Shown here in pieces: positions 10,164 through 21,664 of a DNA stretch of 64,000 nt. The stretch is from Gloeopeniophorella convolvens. Its lineage: Eukaryota; Basidiomycota; Agaricomycetes; Russulales. The number at the start of each line of letters is the position of its first letter. Within the stretch, counting starts at the first letter, position 1. The notes beneath the pieces are model-generated. The model worked only from the letters and a program-made list of their open reading frames with translations. It made no database searches and was not told the DNA's origin. The stretch lies in NCBI GenBank assembly GCA_022496205.1, contig WTXD01000031.1, positions 1 to 64,000 of the forward strand, written 5' to 3'. Both the position numbers and the translations under genes were made by a program.

Positions 10164-12035
10164 ATGATGCAGTCGTTGTCCACTACGAAACTTACCTCAG
10201 TCGACCAGAGCCTCATCGCTGCAAACTTATGCACCACGACATCACCTAGAGACTCGCTCTCCCCAGATCACTGGCCTAGCGATGTCCAAGGCGAATTCGA
10301 AAGCTCTTCGACTGGCCCGTCTCGTTGTGCCACGCGCACAACCTCATTCGTATCCCGTCTACCGCCCGAAGTCCTCTCGTATATCTTCCATTTGTATGCC
10401 CCCGATGATCCACCAGGACTGTTGGACGCTATGAGGTTGGGATGGCTCAAAGTGACGCACGTGAGTTGTCGCTGGCGGCGGGTGGCGCTCGATGATAGTG
10501 CGCTCTGGGGCAATAACTTCTCATTCAGACTGGGTGAAAACTGGGCATGGAAGATACGCAGTCGATCAAAGTTGATACCTCTAGTCATCGATCACAGAGA
10601 ACATCATCCATCCCGGCAAATCCACTCAATCGCTACGCGGATGATCGCTGCCCACCTTGACGCGGCGCGTGCGCTCCGCATCGAATGCCGCACTAGCGCC
10701 CAAATGGCTCACTACATACGGAAGTTGTGCATCGCGCATCCTGCTCCCAAGTTGGAACGCTTCCATGCGGTCTCTGAGACCAGAATCTCCGTTCTCACAC
10801 TTCCCCCCGGCTCGACGCTCTTCGCAGGAAATGCACCAAAGATACGCGACATCTCCCTGGACCGAGTCTACATTCTCCACCCTTGCTTTCCGTCTACCCC
10901 ACTGAGGCGTTTAGAGATTTCTTTCCCATCACCATCAAGTTACTGGCCTGAGCCCAAACCATCGGCCCACGCTTTTGACGACCTCTTTCACTTGCTGTCT
11001 GGTTATGCAACCTTGGAGACGCTAACCCTGAAGCACTGCTTCCCATCGGATGATGTTTTGCATGGGTCAATTGACTTCATTGGACTACCTAACCTTTCAG
11101 ACTTGACCATCGACGGCTCCTGCATTCAAGTTGCACGCGTCTTCGAGTTGCTGAATATACCCTCCTCTGCAAGCATCAGCCTGGGTTGTATCGTTGTCTG
11201 GCTTGCGAGGGATATTAGCTCCGCTGCCATCCTTCTGCCGCCGCTTTCCACGCATTTTACGAGCGTCGACGCGCTGCAATTCCGGAGCGTCTGCTTGAAT
11301 ATCCTCGATAAAGTTGAATCTGGGTCGGACCTGGAGGAGATTGACATCGCAGCATCGGTTTCCCTCCCTCCCCGGAACACCTTCCCGTCGGGCGCATGGA
11401 AATCCCAAGACGCGCAGCTACGCGTGACCTTCGACCCCGACAAGATGCTCTCCTACCCTAAGTACTTCATCCACTTCCCGACGCTGCAGCAGCTCTTCTC
11501 CGCCCTTCCCCTCGCAGAGCTGCGCTTCCTCGAGCTCAAGGTGTCCGCGAAGCACCGCTCGCCGCAGAACTGGGTCCTGCTGTTCAGCCGCTGTACCAAC
11601 CTTGCGACGGTCGCGCTCGAAGGGTCGACCGCAGTTGCTGCGTTCTTGCGCGCGATAACCCCTGCAGATGAAAGGAGCGGCAGAGGCGCCGAGGCAAGTG
11701 ATGCTAATGGAACCTCTTGTACTTTGCACCCGTTGACTGAAACGCCTAACGTCGCGCAGACGCCCTTCCTTATGCTCGAGTCTGTCGTCGTCAAAGGTGT
11801 CGACTTCAGCTGGTTGCCACCAGGGTCCAACACGAATCTCTGGGACGGCCTCTTGCGCGCTCTGGAGCTCCGGAAGCACCGAAACATCCCGGTCAGGAGT
11901 CTCGAAATCACAGGATCCTCGTTCGGTGGCACACATTTCTCCGTGGAGGAGCTGGAGGCGCTGGTGTTGGATCTCCGTGTAGATTGGCACGGGACCGAGC
12001 GACGCAAAGAGGTGTGTGGCTGCTTCGTGCAGTGA
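10164..12035 (+). CDS. F-box-like/LRR protein
   Basis: Single long exon of 623 aa; two ATGs in a row (10164, 10167) follow a probable 5'-UTR intron at 10106-10152. The F-box-like domain covers about residues 64-115: SRLPPEVLSYIFHLY, then LGWLKVTHVSCRWRRVALDD and SALW. The common family core reads HVCRRWR, so the Ser-Cys order is slightly unusual. The rest is LRR-like repeats (ETLTLKHCFPSDD, LPNLSDLTIDGS, LAELRFLELKV), with the family block WVLLFSRCTNLATVALEG near residue 470. F-box proteins of this type bind Skp1 and present substrates to an SCF ubiquitin ligase (family knowledge); the substrate is unknown. The frame is intact, unlike several relatives in the window. Confidence 0.88.
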   Translation: MMQSLSTTKLTSVDQSLIAANLCTTTSPRDSLSPDHWPSDVQGEFESSSTGPSRCATRTTSFVSRLPPEVLSYIFHLYAPDDPPGLLDAMRLGWLKVTHVSCRWRRVALDDSALWGNNFSFRLGENWAWKIRSRSKLIPLVIDHREHHPSRQIHSIATRMIAAHLDAARALRIECRTSAQMAHYIRKLCIAHPAPKLERFHAVSETRISVLTLPPGSTLFAGNAPKIRDISLDRVYILHPCFPSTPLRRLEISFPSPSSYWPEPKPSAHAFDDLFHLLSGYATLETLTLKHCFPSDDVLHGSIDFIGLPNLSDLTIDGSCIQVARVFELLNIPSSASISLGCIVVWLARDISSAAILLPPLSTHFTSVDALQFRSVCLNILDKVESGSDLEEIDIAASVSLPPRNTFPSGAWKSQDAQLRVTFDPDKMLSYPKYFIHFPTLQQLFSALPLAELRFLELKVSAKHRSPQNWVLLFSRCTNLATVALEGSTAVAAFLRAITPADERSGRGAEASDANGTSCTLHPLTETPNVAQTPFLMLESVVVKGVDFSWLPPGSNTNLWDGLLRALELRKHRNIPVRSLEITGSSFGGTHFSVEELEALVLDLRVDWHGTERRKEVCGCFVQ

Positions 12036-12784
12036 TGGAAGCGATGCTGACGGAAGGAACCTATAGGCTTGCGAACCTGGAGCGATCCCGATGTATCGCG
12101 TTTCAGGTCTTAGCAGATCTGTGACCATGTGAGAGTAGGGATTTGGATGTCCTAACGCAGCTACGTAGCTCCCCTTGTACTCTACTCTGCATGAGCCACT
12201 CTGGGCGCGCTCGCCCAGCTGCCCTTTTTTGGCGGGTCTTTCTGACCTATTTGACCTATTTTGGATAGAAAAATGGCCAATTGGGACATGAAGTTTTTGA
12301 TTCTTACGTCATATGAAGTTGCTCACGATCCTGTGCTGGACTGGACTGATTTTGGACCCGCCATACAAGGGTCTGTCAATCTCTCGGGCCAGCCATCAGC
12401 CGCTCTCGGGGGTCACTTCGTCAAAGCGGCCCTGCGTGCGACATCTACATTCTTTATCTGCGAATGCATTCACGATGATCTCCGATCAGGATGCTCCTGG
12501 GGTTGCCGCCACACCAGAATCCATGCTTACCCTCGAGCTTGTGTATTGTGACGTAGAACTGCAATCTACAATAGGTAATAAGTCGTTCGGACGTATAGTA
12601 TTTATGCCACACATTAGTCCGCGGGGCTGCTCTCCAGCAGTCTCAAGATCTCACTTCTCGTGTCCTCCTGGCGTCACCTTGTGGGGTGCAGTGCCGGGAG
12701 CTCGCCCACATTTTTCCTACCACGCCACAAATCTCTCGTACTTAAGGTGCTTCGGTCTCTTCAACTGTTGGGACGAACAACTCG
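12036..12784. other. spacer without recognised gene
   Basis: Intergenic sequence between an F-box gene and orphan copy C. Several overlapping open frames on the + strand show no motif. Nothing else is seen. Confidence 0.45.
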
Positions 12785-13595
12785 ATGGACTCTGTCGAGC
12801 GCGCCTTCCAATCCTTCAGCGCAGGTGTACGGACCTCTTCGTCCTCCAGCGCCTTTCAATCGCTGATGCGTCAACAGGTCGAGCCGCTTGCCGACGCCGA
12901 ATATGAAAGTGAACTCCCTCTTGAATGTGGGGTGCAGCTTCACCCTAAACCGCAAGTGGGAGAGAGACAAAAGTTCCTGTTAGAACGCCACGTACGTCTT
13001 GTCATCGAACGTTAGCCTCACTTTGCTGACATAGGGATAGACTGCGCGTGTAATTGCGCATTTAAATTATAATGAGATGCCCCGAGAGCTCAGTAGACGC
13101 GCAAACGTTCCGTTCCCTAAGCCAGTCCGCGGGCGCTACCAGATTTACGGTTTCCTCATTTCGAGAGAATGGCTCATCCAGGCCGGGAATGATGTCATGA
13201 ACTTCAGGTGGAAGCATCGCGAAAAATTGCCCCCATACGACTGGAGCCGCACTGATCCGAAGCTCATGGCAGAAGCCGTCGAATCCATCGGAGGGCATGC
13301 CTTAGTTCCTGTGGATGTCGACTATGCCATTGCACCATCGCTCCCGGAAGATGAAGAAAAGCCGGACACTCTTGCGGATTTCCCCGAGTCGCTAGAGTCG
13401 CCAGAAGGGCTCTGGGTCCTGAGGATATGCACGGATCACGCCATGTCATACAACGCGCGGCCGGCGCAGTACAAGGTAGACAGACTAACGTCAGCCATAG
13501 GACTCAAGCCAAGGTGGTGGATCAGCTCGAGGATATCTCAGGGACATCTTGTTGATTCGTTTCCTGACGTGATTCGCAGGATTGATGAGCTATAG
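12785..13595 (+). CDS. orphan protein family, diverged copy C (about 253 aa)
   Basis: Two exons, 12785-12991 and 13041-13595, join across a 49-nt intron (GTACGT donor; GGATAG acceptor; a CTGAC branch-like site upstream). The start MDSVERAFQSFS aligns with METVETRFQHLT of copies A and B. After it comes about 19 extra residues rich in Ser (VRTSSSSSAFQSL) exactly where A and B have intron 1. The rest aligns: ELPLECGVQLHP, RELSRRANVPFPKPV, FLISREWLIQAG, LWVLRICTDHAMSYNARPAQ and KPRWWISSR. An extra segment with a Trp-rich stretch (FRWKHREKLPPYDWSR) and a longer C-terminus distinguish it. Function unknown. Confidence 0.8.
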
Positions 13596-14193
13596 GGACG
13601 ACATTGCCTCCATTGAAACCGGCCTTTGTGACCAGAAATCAATATGAACCGTTGCCCGTTCGCATATTGTCCTCTGCTATGTACTACGATATTCGAGCGT
13701 CCATAGAAAGTCATAGAATTGCTTTGGTCCAGTACTGATGCGACACTCTGAGTCTCCCGGGGTCCGCATGAGGCTGCATGACATGCAGCGCATAAACACC
13801 TGCCTGCAACCGGCGCGGGGCGGCGCTTGGCTCTAGGCGCTTACCGGTGCGGGATCTCGATCAGCCGAAATGGCCACTAATTCAAGCTGTCGCCTTCGAC
13901 GTCACCGTGGTCCGTGTCACCACGGCGGCCCCCCAGCAGGCCCAAGCTCAAGCTCAAGGCTTCACGCATACGCCTGCCTCTCAACACTACCCTCAAATTG
14001 CGTACAAGCTCTTTTCCTGCGACTGTGCCGAGACTACCCTCTTGGCCCATACCCGGAAGAACCCTCCCTACTCACTGACACAGGCTCTGGTGCAAAGTTC
14101 GACAGGGCCTAGAACGAAAGTGAGTGCGCGGTCGGCTATTCCGTGCAAAACACCTACCCAACTTTGCTTCTTTGCAGCAAACACTCCGAACCG
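13596..14193. other. spacer with 5'-UTR intron of the next F-box gene
   Basis: The region holds a probable 5'-UTR intron at 14120-14177 (GTGAGT donor, TTTGCAG acceptor) just before the ATG at 14194. Nothing else is recognised. Confidence 0.5.
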
Positions 14194-15948
14194 ATGCCTC
14201 CGAAAAAGAAACGTTCAAGCATCGAATGGCCGACCCAAAAGACCGCTGATGACCAGTTCTCTGCCGGCCGCGCGGCTGCAGACGAAGAAATAGACACCTT
14301 ATCCAAACGTCTGCTCATCCTCAAGTCAAAACGCAACGCTCTCATGCCTATAGCCTTGTTGCCACCAGAGATCCTGTCTCAAATCTTTCATGTTTTGTCC
14401 CTCGTCCATCCATCCAAAACTTCGACCCTCGGAGTAATCCGTATGTCACATGTTTGCAAGACTTGGAGGTCCGTTGCGCTCGGAGACATGCTCTTGTGGA
14501 GGAGGGTGCCCTTCAACCTTGGTTGGAGTTGTACCAGAGAAGTACTCGCTCGGTCAGGAAGGACGCAGCTGATCCTCGCCCACTATTTCGACGTCCTCGG
14601 CGGGAAAGACAAGCGATCTAACATCCTCCCGGGCCTGATGCCTCGAATGGAGCGGCTCTCTTTGAGCTTCCTTGCCTACGAAAGGAGCTATATCAAAGAA
14701 CTACTAAATAGCCCTGCTCCTGTGTTGGAGAACGTGCGCTTGGAGTTTGCCTCCTCACCCCATGACTCCTCGCTTGTAGATGGTCCTGCGTTGTTCGGCC
14801 AGTCGGCTCCTAGACTGCGTGAAATCACGCTAGTATGCGTCTCTATCCCATGGGATCGTTTCCCGAGAAGCCCTCTGGTCAATCTGAACGTAGATTTTGC
14901 CCCAGCCTACCCGGTTGGGTCGCCGTTCACGATGGACAGCCTTCTAGATCTTCTATCGCATTGCGCCGGAACTCTGGAGCGTCTGACGCTCAGGTGCTGC
15001 CTCCCTACCTCACAGCTCCGGCCCATTCAGCACCGGACTGTCTCCCTTATCCAGCTCAAGCGAATTACCCTCATGGGACGCACCACGGATATGGCGATCA
15101 CACTCCAATCGCTAGAGCTCCCGAGTGACACGATGATGCAGCTCCAGTGCGCTGACCGCATACGAGAAGAAAGCGACTTATTCCCCATCCTCCCATTATT
15201 GATGGGACGCCTCAGCCACGCTGACTCTCCGCCAATCCGAAGCGTTGGCATCGAGATTGTTTCGACAGGGTCGGGCGGGCGATTGGAACTAGCCTTCGCT
15301 CGTCATCCTCAGTATTTCCACAAGGACCAGCTCATCTGGGATCCTTGGCCATCCCGATCTTCGTCGGGAGCCGATATATCCATCTCTTGTTACCTCTCCC
15401 CAAGAGCCTCCTATTCCTTGGTGCTTCTCTACCTCTTCTCAGCGCTACTGACTCCGGAAGCGCATCACCTTTATGTCCGCATCACGGGGACAGTTCATAC
15501 TATCGACTGGAAACTACTTCTCAGACGGTACAGCAAAATCAATACGATCGTCGTCAAGGGCCAAGACAGCTACACCCTCCTGCAGACGCTATCCACTACG
15601 GAACTGACACCGCTGACGAGCAGTTCACCACATAGCGTTCATACAGGACACGGAGATCAGAGCGAAGGCGCACAAACCCCCATATCCACTCCTTCCGTTA
15701 TGCGATACCTTATCTGTCCACACCTCACGCGCGTCTTTATCCGTACTATCGCGTTCAACCGACCGCTTCCTGGGAAGCGCGCCGTACTACTCAATAATTT
15801 CGTGTCTGTGCTTCGCACACGCCGACTCTACAACAGTCAATTGGAAGAACTCTGCATCCATAGGTGTGCCTTCAATAAGGAAGATGACGTTAAAAAGTTC
15901 GACAAGGTTGTGCAGAAGCTCGTTTGGGACGGGCGCGTATTGCAGTGA
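14194..15948 (+). CDS. F-box-like/LRR protein
   Basis: 584 aa in one exon. The upstream in-frame ATG at 14143 falls inside a well-formed intron (14120-14177), so I start at 14194 (MPPKKKRSSIEW). The N-terminus carries a basic KKKR stretch that could be a nuclear signal. A short helical segment DEEIDTLSKRLLILKSKRNA precedes the F-box-like domain at about residues 55-102 (ALLPPEILSQIFHVL, SHVCKTWRSVALGDMLLW). LRR-like repeats follow (LERLTLRCCLP, LIQLKRITLMG), then WKLLLRRYSKINTIVVKG and a closing block RRLYNSQLEELCIHRCAF. The frame is intact. As in the family, SCF substrate receptor is the likely role; the substrate is unknown. Confidence 0.87.
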   Translation: MPPKKKRSSIEWPTQKTADDQFSAGRAAADEEIDTLSKRLLILKSKRNALMPIALLPPEILSQIFHVLSLVHPSKTSTLGVIRMSHVCKTWRSVALGDMLLWRRVPFNLGWSCTREVLARSGRTQLILAHYFDVLGGKDKRSNILPGLMPRMERLSLSFLAYERSYIKELLNSPAPVLENVRLEFASSPHDSSLVDGPALFGQSAPRLREITLVCVSIPWDRFPRSPLVNLNVDFAPAYPVGSPFTMDSLLDLLSHCAGTLERLTLRCCLPTSQLRPIQHRTVSLIQLKRITLMGRTTDMAITLQSLELPSDTMMQLQCADRIREESDLFPILPLLMGRLSHADSPPIRSVGIEIVSTGSGGRLELAFARHPQYFHKDQLIWDPWPSRSSSGADISISCYLSPRASYSLVLLYLFSALLTPEAHHLYVRITGTVHTIDWKLLLRRYSKINTIVVKGQDSYTLLQTLSTTELTPLTSSSPHSVHTGHGDQSEGAQTPISTPSVMRYLICPHLTRVFIRTIAFNRPLPGKRAVLLNNFVSVLRTRRLYNSQLEELCIHRCAFNKEDDVKKFDKVVQKLVWDGRVLQ

Positions 15949-16620
15949 GAAGTGGTGGAGCGGCGTGCCGGGACGAAAACACGCCGAAGCTGCCTGACAT
16001 GACGGCGAATAGTCCAGATGACGCAGACGCGCCGCCAAATGGCCCAAGGAAGGACAGAAACCGGTAACTTTTTAGTGCCCTTTCGAAGCAGTAAGTCGCT
16101 AGTCGCGACGCGTTGACGTCGGCGATGACACTGAACATGTTTGCGCGGGGCGTACAGCGATTGAACGAACCTACCTCAGTCTTCAACTCACATGCTTGAG
16201 GGTCATACAGAGCGGGCAGTAGGCGTCATAGATCATAAATCGTGTAACGCACAAAACAACTTCATAGTAAAAGAAACGTATCAGGCGCGTATTGTTTCCA
16301 TGATTTTCAGCCCGATACATCTCCAGGAGTCTCAGGGATCTCCGATATATGGAGGGCGCCTTGTCGTGCAGTGACTTACCAGCGAATAGAAGGTAGGAGT
16401 GAGCATGCTACTCCAACGTGAATATACAGTTTTGTGAGCCCAACGCTGCCCGAACAAGTACCGGGACACAACACGCGCAGCACATGATGCGTTCGGCCAC
16501 GTGCTCGACAATGGTCCCTAGACCGGTCCATGTCCTGATCATGAGAGACTCGATCGATCAACTGGGAACCGTTTGCAAGTCCACTGAGCGACGTGGACCT
16601 CGCCATACCCAGAAGCAACG
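15949..16620. other. spacer without recognised gene
   Basis: Intergenic sequence between two F-box loci. No motif, repeat or RNA gene is seen. Confidence 0.45.
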
Positions 16621-18640
16621 ATGCAGAAAGTCCCTGCGAATCTCTCGGATGAGACCGGGGAAGAGGAAAGGTATTGCATGATTCCGATCAACTATCATCT
16701 TTGGATTTCAGCATGGGAGGCTGATATTGCCACGCGCTCGCAGGACTCGAGCGGGATTCCACCTTTGGCCACGCAAGAATATGGCTCCTTCAGGCAGGCG
16801 TCTCTACTCAGTGAAGCCTCTGTCGATGGCGCTCGAGCAATGACCACCGGGGACGAGACACTGGGCGTCTTGCGACCCGCGACCCTCACTCCGTGCCGCA
16901 ACGCCACCCCTTCGATCTACACCTTTCCCTCAGAAATATGGGCACATATCTTCCGCATGCTCTCCGATTCCGACCCTTACACCACAGAGAGCCTCGGATG
17001 GGTCGTCCAGGCGACACATGTCTGCCGAATGTGGCGAGCCGTTGCGCTGAACGAGGCTACGCTGTGGCATAGAGCAGTTCTCGATATGGATCCACTTGGG
17101 TCAAGGAGACGATCAATCGCTCCAAGGCCGCGGCGTTGGACGTGTCAATACGCCATACGCAGACGGAAACAGTAGAGCCCAAGCTCTTGATCGTCCAAGA
17201 TCAGCTGCCCCGCACTGCTAGCTTGTCCATGGTAGGATTCGGGTTGAAGAACCCCATGGAAGGTGTCTCGTCGCTCGGCGACATACTCAACGCTCCGGCC
17301 CCCGTTTTGGAAGCACTCAAAGTCATCCCGTGGTTTTATAGCCATGATGGAGTGTCACTAGTACTACGCGACACCGAGGTCCCCGATGGCTCGACTCTCT
17401 TCGCAGGCACCGCTACCAAGTTACGCGCACTCTATCTTAAGTGGTTATTCATTCCTTGGAGGTCTCTGCTGCACATTCCTCTGGTCGACTTGGAAGTGTG
17501 CACTAATTTATTCTTGATAACAACTCACTTCACCTGGTAAATGACCCTGACCATATACTGGATCTTTTGGCCGGCCTTCCGGACCTCGAAAGATTGGTCC
17601 TTCACGGTTGCCTCCCAGACTCGTCGATTCCGCCCAGGCGGCAAAGACGCTCACTTCCCCTCCCGAGGCTGAACCATCTGGGGCTTGCGGGCGGTCCTGA
17701 CGACGTCGCGAGCTTTTTCTCGCTGCTCAAACTGCCTGGCACCGTCACCATTGACATACACAACTCATCGTACGGCACATCCAGGGATCCCTCAAGGCAT
17801 CCTGGGTATCCCTCGGCGCTCATCCCCCCATTCATGGAACATTTCCGGGACTCCGATGAATGCTCGCTGCGCGGGCTTAGGGGTCTGTGCATAACCACCC
17901 GCGACTGGGGACACCACGTCGTGATGCCCGAGGGAGGTCGAACGCGATTCTCCATTGACAGTCCTCGCCACAACACTCATCACCCTCACTGGTTCGAGTT
18001 CGACACCACCATCCGCCCCTATCTGGCTCTCACGTTCGACGGTAGCGATGACCGTACCATCTTTCCGCAGTTTACCGAGATGTTCCGCGGAGAGTCATTG
18101 GAGGAGCTACGCCAGCTCTTCATTTTCGGACACAGCCAGAGTAGTCGTGACCGACTTTTGCTTCCCTGGCAAGAGATATTCAAGTCGGCGGTAAACGTGG
18201 ACACAATGTGCGCTTCGGGCAGTGGAGCAATAACGTTCGTGAAAGCTCTTAGTTGTACTATTGACGCGGCACCAGAAGGCGAGCACGGCGCGGCACCCGG
18301 TGATGGAGCTGGAGCGCCGCCCGCGGTCACCGTTAGCCTTTTCCCGAAGCTTCGCAGGCTCCTCGTCGACGAAATCGAGTGCACACCCCGTGGAGCGATT
18401 AATCTCAGACGCGAACTTCTCACGGCCAAAACCCTCATAAAGATCATGCACTCGCGCAAGCTTCGTAACATGCCGCTGGATACTCTTGGGTTCAGGGGAT
18501 GTATATTTGAGAGGGAGGAAGAAATGGACGTCCTTCGCGCGGAAATCACGGGGTCGATTGTTATGGACGAACCTCGCTTTTGCTTTGAGGATCCGTCGAG
18601 CTATGTTGACGAACTGCACAGGTACGGTATCTCTGAATGA
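16621..18640 (+). pseudogene. F-box-like/LRR gene broken by two one-base deletions
   Basis: Starts at ATG 16621. The F-box-like domain is present (YTFPSEIWAHIFRML, ATHVCRMWRAVALNEATLW). The frame then breaks near 17093-17096: the sequence after CTT continues the family block as WVKETINRSKAAALDVSI in the next frame. A second break lies near 17508-17512, after which ILDNNSLHLVNDPDHIL continues in the third frame, through LPDLERLVLHGCLP and on to the stop at 18640. Each break is cured by one added base in a TT or AA context. Either this copy is dead or the assembly has homopolymer errors. The downstream half is long and clean (open from 17507), which argues for recent damage or sequencing error rather than old decay. 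Confidence 0.8.
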
Positions 18641-18822
18641 CAGACGTACGGGAGCGTGGATATATACAAGAGTGTATTATAGATGGACATGTATCACCAA
18701 ATTGAAAGCGGCCAATGGGAAAGCACAACAAAGAACATGAGGCACATTAAATACATCGTCACTATGATCGTCCATCGTCATCATCAAGGTGCAGCTTTTA
18801 GGTGTCGTAAAAGTCGTCGCGG

Positions 18823-21299
18823 TCATTGCAGCTCCGCAGGCCACTGCTTGCGCGGCAGCCACCGCCCGTCGGCGTCGAATCGCGGATTGCGCGGGTACTC
18901 GAGACCCTTGTCCTTGCACGAACCGATTGGTACTGCACGCGCTGCAGTCAGCGCACCGTGCCCGAGACTGAGAAAATATGCAGACGCACAAAACCATGTC
19001 CATACGCGTGGACCAAACACTTGCTCCCAGTGCGCGCGTATGTCGCCGAGCCACCACATGTTGCCCTCGCGCCCGATACGGCCCCACTCGGCGTCCCACG
19101 TAAGCCGCTCCCGGCGTCTCTCCCTGCGTGATACCTTCAGCACATGTCGGTGAAGAGAGGATCATGGCAGACGCACGCAAGAGACCAGCATGACGGGTAC
19201 AGCACGTCGAGTGTCTCAGTCTCGCGCTCCTTTAACGAGCGGACTGCGATGTGCTCAACCGTGGTCTGGTTGGAACTGATCAGGGCCGCGTGCGTAGTAA
19301 ACATCGCAACTGTGAAGAGGGCAAAGAGTCCCGAGCTGTCGTGCACCCGGTCAGCGAAACTAATTGGTAGAGATGAGATGAAGCGAACGCACAAGACGAT
19401 AATGACGATGTGTTGAGGGTCGACTGATTTCCCAGAGTGAGACGCTGCGCGCGCATTAAGCCCCACGAGCGTGGTGAACGTCCACAGGCAAAATAGTGCC
19501 GCCCATATCACGAACACAAAGAAAAACTATGATTATCTTCGTCAATGTTGTAGGACCAAGATCGTTGGATCAAAACACGCCACCTTTTGGTTTTGCGCCC
19601 CGACGCACTGGCCGATCCCTGCATCACGCAGTCAGCACTTTATATATTCCAGACTCCCCAACCGAGATACTTACATGGACAGTGATGGTCGAACTTCAAG
19701 ACACACTAACAGACATATCAACGACCGTGCTCGTTGGCAGGATTGAAAAGACACTCACCGTACCACACGATCGGCAATGATGCGCTCGTGGAGGCTTCAC
19801 AATATGGCACCGCTTACAATACCGGTGCTCCTCGCGAAGGACTGGTAATGTAGATAGCGCGCGTCCAGGTGGTAGCCGTGCTTGTGCCTGCTGATCTGGC
19901 TGAGCATAGCCGTTGCCTTCGTGCCGTTTTTCCCCGTGTTCCAGAGGAGGTGGGAGATTGGCATGGGTATGTGCAGCGCCGTTCTCGGCGCTCGGACGCG
20001 CCGGGTATGGCTGGGATTGCGAGTATGAACGGCCGTGTGATTGAGAATGTAGAGTGCTGGACCCGCGCGACGGACGGCGCGTTCGTGTGGGGCGGAAAGA
20101 ACCGCTTGAAGGCGTCGTCGGCGATGTTGGCGACGACGGGGAGGGCGGGATGGTGCGGTTTGAAGACTCCCGGGACATTGGCGGCGCCGGTCCCGGAGCC
20201 GCTGCAGGTGCTGATGGTCGTGGCTGCTGCGAGTGCGCGACCTGCTCCTGCTCGTACCGCAACCCGTCTGCCAAAGGTGGCAATTGCGAGCCAACGGCCT
20301 CCGACGTCTGTCTGTCGGCGTACTGTCCAATGGCAGCGCAGAAAGAATTAAGTCAGAATCGTGAACCTGAAAGAGGAACCAAAGGAGAGACAGAGAAGGG
20401 AACTCGGACACTCGATGCGGGAGCTGACGTCAGAGGCAGCAGAAGCATCCCGATTTGACGCGACATGGCCGTACGAGATGTCGCTACGGGCCCATGTTCC
20501 AAAGATAGTTCCCGGGTCGCAGCGAGCCAGCTCAGAGAGTCGAACGCGTGTTCATGGAGATAGGAACGAGACTGCTACCGCCAGCGGTGCATCAACACGT
20601 GGTGAAGCAAAAGAAGATGTCAAGAACATGAGGACATCGTAGCGCCGTACGCTTCAGCAAAGCATTAGGGCACATCGATGAAGAGCCGCAGGCGCTGGCA
20701 GTTCGGCACGAGCTCACGACAAGGCCAACACGCGGCAGAGCATACGCAGGCGTCCTCAGAGCTCGAGCTCGACCCTGGCGGGAGGGCGCCCAGAAGGGGC
20801 CCCCGCATAACGGAGGGGGAGACCAGACTCACGTCAACCGCAAATCCTGGCGGCGTGAATACAACCTGCGCAGAGCATGGTTCAGCATCAGAAGGGCCAA
20901 GGCAACGGAGGAGACGCACCTTGATGTACGCCCATACCATCATGAATCCAAGCAACACAAACACAACCAAGAATACGACTGGAACCCGCGCCCTTCAGCC
21001 ACCCCTCCTGAGCCATACACAAGCAAAGACTTACTGCCCATAGAGCGCGAGCCGAGCGAGCTGCGCTCGCGCTTGATCATGGGGATGCACAGCCGGCCGA
21101 TGTACACGTATGCTGAGTACGCGATGATGGCGGCGGCAATGCCGACGGTCATCTTGAGCACGAACCACGGCTGCTTCGTCTTGCTTGCTTGGCGTGCGCG
21201 CGCCTCGTCGACCATCGACGAGAGCGAGCGCATCCTGCGGCGCTCGTGGTGGGCGCGGGAGCTCCTGCCTTCACCGGACGGGGCGGCATCGTGAGACAT
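18823..21299 (-). CDS. DHHC-type protein S-acyltransferase (palmitoyltransferase)
   Basis: This multi-pass membrane enzyme transfers palmitate from palmitoyl-CoA to cysteines of target proteins. Eight exons join in frame (minus strand): 21035-21299, 20920-20978, 20833-20865, 19759-20322, 19675-19705, 19584-19618, 19206-19526 and 18823-19134, about 539 aa. The zinc-binding Cys-rich domain reads YCKRCHIVKPPRAHHCRSCG, then [20 protein letters not shown]; the catalytic DHHC is residues 313-316. Hydrophobic segments lie near residues 46-70, 89-108 and 330-352, with another after it (GLFALFTVAMFTTHAAL). A Ser/Pro-rich loop precedes the Cys-rich domain. The C-terminal block GNMWWLGDIRAHWEQVFGP is typical of fungal Pfa-type enzymes. 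Intron 3 (20323-20832) is about 510 nt, far longer than the others, so an extra small exon may be missed there. Confidence 0.92.
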
Positions 21300-21664
21300 G
21301 AAGGGGGGTACGGGTGGCGGGGCAGTGGTGGAGATGAGCTGAGTGCGTGAGCGTGAGCGTGTGCAACGCTGCGGCTTACTATACGCTGCACTTACGATAG
21401 GGACCGGACCAACTGCGCTCGGGCGCTGGGAGGAGCCAGAGGCTGCTTCGGTCCGAGCCGAGCATTCATGTTGATGATGACTTCATACGTAACTGTCACA
21501 CCACGCGGCCCCAGTCACGCCCACGTCACAAAAAAAACACATGCGGTCACGGACCGCCGTCACTGGCATCATTCAACAACAATCAAAGTACCAGGTATCC
21601 AACGGATATCCAAGAAGAACAACAGATAATGAGTGCCCGCAGAGCACCCAGTATCACCAAGAAA
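21300..21664. other. spacer between two minus-strand genes
   Basis: It holds the promoter of the palmitoyltransferase and the 3' end region of the methyltransferase gene. A short A-run is present near 21530. Nothing else is seen. Confidence 0.4.

Noticed and set aside
9376..10249. Overlapping open frames before the 10-kb F-box gene
   Set aside because: No domain, no consistent splicing, and the right end is better explained as a 5' leader with intron.
11418..12128. Minus-strand frame of 236 codons
   Set aside because: Antisense to the 10-kb F-box gene; composition is explained by the coding sequence on the other strand.
14143..14193. Upstream ATG of the 14-kb F-box gene
   Set aside because: It lies inside a well-formed 58-nt intron in the 5' leader, so the ATG at 14194 is preferred.
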